DNA from: Lachnospiraceae bacterium
GTDB lineage: Bacteria > Bacillota > Clostridia > Lachnospirales > Lachnospiraceae
Length of the DNA stretch: 41,815 bases
Assembly: GCA_017469935.1 (NCBI GenBank)
Contig: JAFUFL010000062.1
Span: forward strand, 1 to 41,815
Reading direction: 5' to 3'
The translations under genes and the position numbers were made by a program. The notes beneath the pieces are model-generated. The model was given only the letters and a program-made list of their open reading frames with translations. It was not told the DNA's origin and did not search any database. This document shows, in pieces, positions 40,529-41,815 of the stretch. Within the stretch, counting starts at the first letter, position 1, and each line of letters opens with the position of its first letter.

Positions 40529-41643
40529 CAGAGAACGAAATGACATTATCGGCCAAAAAGGCGGACAGGAAGGCTGTCAGGGACAAGATCCTGGCCTGCC
40601 TTTACGGCGGCGCGCTCGGAGACGCGCTCGGCTATGTGATCGAGTTTGACTCCTGGGACAGAATCAGGCGAATGTACGGAGAAAACGGTATTCAGGAGCT
40701 TGTAATAACAGGAGAAAAAGCGATCATTTCCGACGACACGCAGATGACGCTTTTCACGGCCGAGGGACTCGGATACGGGTTCTTCCGCGCGAATGAAAGA
40801 GGAACGGGGGCTGCGGCCGAGTATTACATTCATCAGGCCTATCTGTGCTGGCTTAAAACGCAGGGCTGCGAGGCAAAATCCCTCTGGGAGCCTGTAAGCG
40901 AGCTTCTTGTCAGGCCGGAGATGAACCACCGCCGCGCGCCCGGAAACACCTGCCTTTCCGCACTCATGAGCGGGGAGATGGGGACGCCCGAGCAGCCGAT
41001 CAACAACAGCAAAGGATGCGGCGGCGTCATGAGAACGGCGCCTTGCGGCTTTATGAGAACCAGATTCAGCGGCAGGCCGGCTTTCGGACGTTCCGCAATG
41101 GAAATCGGCGCCCGGGCGGCTGCGATCACACATGGTCACTCCATGGGATGGATTCCCGCCGGCATGCTCTCGGATATTGTTGACCGGTGCCTGTACGGAA
41201 ATTACACATCCCTGCAGGAGATCATCGAGGATTCTCTGGGTGCCGCGGAGGCGCTGTACGGTCGTTTTCAGAGTTTTGCCCCGTTTAAGGACATGATCCT
41301 CAGAGCGATGAACCTGGCGGCGGACAACAAAGCCAAGGGTCTTGACGACGCTGCAGCAGATGAAGCGGCGATTTACTCGCTCGGCGAGGGCTGGGTAGGA
41401 GATGAGGCGCTGGCAATCGCCGTCTACGCCGTACTGCGCTGGGACAGCGATATGAAGAAATGCCTGCGGGCAGCGGTCAACCACAGAGGGGACAGCGATT
41501 CGACCGGCGCGGTCGCGGGCAACATTCTGGGTGCATTTCTCGGTCTTGAGGCAATCCCGAAGGACTGGCTGGCAAAGCTGGAGCTGACGGACGCCATGGA
41601 AGAGCTGGCAGATATGATGAAGAGAGCGATCGAGCTCTATTGA
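40525..41643 (+). CDS. ADP-ribosylglycohydrolase (DraG/ARH-type)
   Basis: The protein has 372 residues. The opening LACLYGGALGDALGYVIEFD, SDDTQMTLFTAEGL (magnesium ligands), NNSKGCGGVMRTAP, THGH and a late NHRGDSDSTGAVAGNILGA follow the ADP-ribosylglycohydrolase order with all metal-binding aspartates visible. It removes ADP-ribose from protein or nucleic-acid targets, or hydrolyses ADP-ribose derivatives. GGAGGGGGAG precedes the start, which overlaps the MscS stop, so it belongs to the TerD/ABC/Cls/MscS operon. No ADP-ribosyltransferase gene is in the window. Confidence 0.88.
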   Translation: MTENEMTLSAKKADRKAVRDKILACLYGGALGDALGYVIEFDSWDRIRRMYGENGIQELVITGEKAIISDDTQMTLFTAEGLGYGFFRANERGTGAAAEYYIHQAYLCWLKTQGCEAKSLWEPVSELLVRPEMNHRRAPGNTCLSALMSGEMGTPEQPINNSKGCGGVMRTAPCGFMRTRFSGRPAFGRSAMEIGARAAAITHGHSMGWIPAGMLSDIVDRCLYGNYTSLQEIIEDSLGAAEALYGRFQSFAPFKDMILRAMNLAADNKAKGLDDAAADEAAIYSLGEGWVGDEALAIAVYAVLRWDSDMKKCLRAAVNHRGDSDSTGAVAGNILGAFLGLEAIPKDWLAKLELTDAMEELADMMKRAIELY

Positions 41644-41815
41644 TGACGGAGACAGGGGCTGTCGCCCTAAGCGGGATAATCCTACGCTTGTGCGTCATGC
41701 CCCTTCTAAACTGCATTGAATTCGCAGGGATTCACACAGATCCTTCCCTCGCTCCGGAGGGAACCGCTTTTCCGAACTCGCCGTCCGCTCTGATGACCGG
41801 ACGTCTCAGACATAT
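41644..41815. other. Short end segment with no recognised gene
   Basis: The last 172 bases contain no convincing frame. An AGGGGC/GCCCCT pairing (41654-41705) and a CCCTCGCTCCGGAGGG hairpin could be structural, but there is no clear T-tract terminator. Confidence 0.3.

Overview
The window looks like chromosome from a Gram-positive anaerobe of the class Clostridia, probably a Lachnospiraceae-like gut bacterium. The reasons are strong AGGAGG ribosome binding sites, many short-spaced or overlapping co-directional genes, lipobox signal peptides, oxygen-sensitive iron-sulfur enzymes (AprAB-type APS reductase, siroheme sulfite reductase), and families common in that group (FeoB/FeoC, DUF6273, DUF1848, DUF5684). 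No rRNA, tRNA, CRISPR array or phage module was seen.

Left part (1-7500). The window opens in the right end of an IS200/IS605-type element: the last codons of tnpB and the hairpins of its omega RNA. The element interrupts a ferrous-iron transporter gene, feoB, whose membrane half follows with feoC. Next come a DUF6273 lipoprotein, a DUF1848 iron-sulfur protein, sfsA, a divergent two-gene ABC remnant (degenerate ATPase and short SsuC-like permease), an SDR dehydrogenase, a Bcp peroxiredoxin and the tail of a decayed LysR-type regulator.

Sulfur region (7500-25800). About 18 kb runs in one direction and appears to be one sulfur-assimilation unit. It begins with a promoter, a 42-codon cysteine- and methionine-rich leader peptide and a terminator with a competing upstream pairing, which is the layout of an attenuator. 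The genes follow the pathway: sulfate import (SBP, CysT, CysW, CysA), activation to APS (CysDN), reduction to sulfite by AprAB-type APS reductase, reduction to sulfide by a small siroheme sulfite reductase, and loading of sulfide on a ThiS-like carrier for homocysteine synthesis (MetY, HcyS, HcyF, HcyD, TusA-like). A FecBCD-type ABC importer, a siroheme-synthase stub of 31 codons, LarE, a second Cys/Met PLP enzyme and a nitrilase-family amidase complete it. The front part (cys/apr) is visibly richer in G+C than the metY-hcy part, so the unit may have been joined from two modules.

Decayed and accessory stretch (25800-30800). This holds the tail of a serine recombinase, a TetR regulator without its DNA-binding domain, an aldo/keto reductase with an abnormal end, three copies of a 52-53 bp repeat, a TlpA-like thioredoxin lipoprotein, an intracellular GH32 fructosidase and a small DUF5684 membrane protein.

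Right part (30900-41650). A short RNA starts at a -10 box and folds with a closing stem, an inner helix and a possible pseudoknot. It ends in a U-tract just before the ribosome binding site of a 771-residue TerD-domain protein. That gene heads a tight operon: DUF5684-ABC ATPase fusion, ABC-2 permease, cardiolipin-synthase-type phospholipase D, a 998-residue MscS channel with two extracytoplasmic regions, and an ADP-ribosylglycohydrolase. The operon looks like an envelope-stress system and, with the RNA and the cysteine leader, is the best candidate for undescribed biology here.
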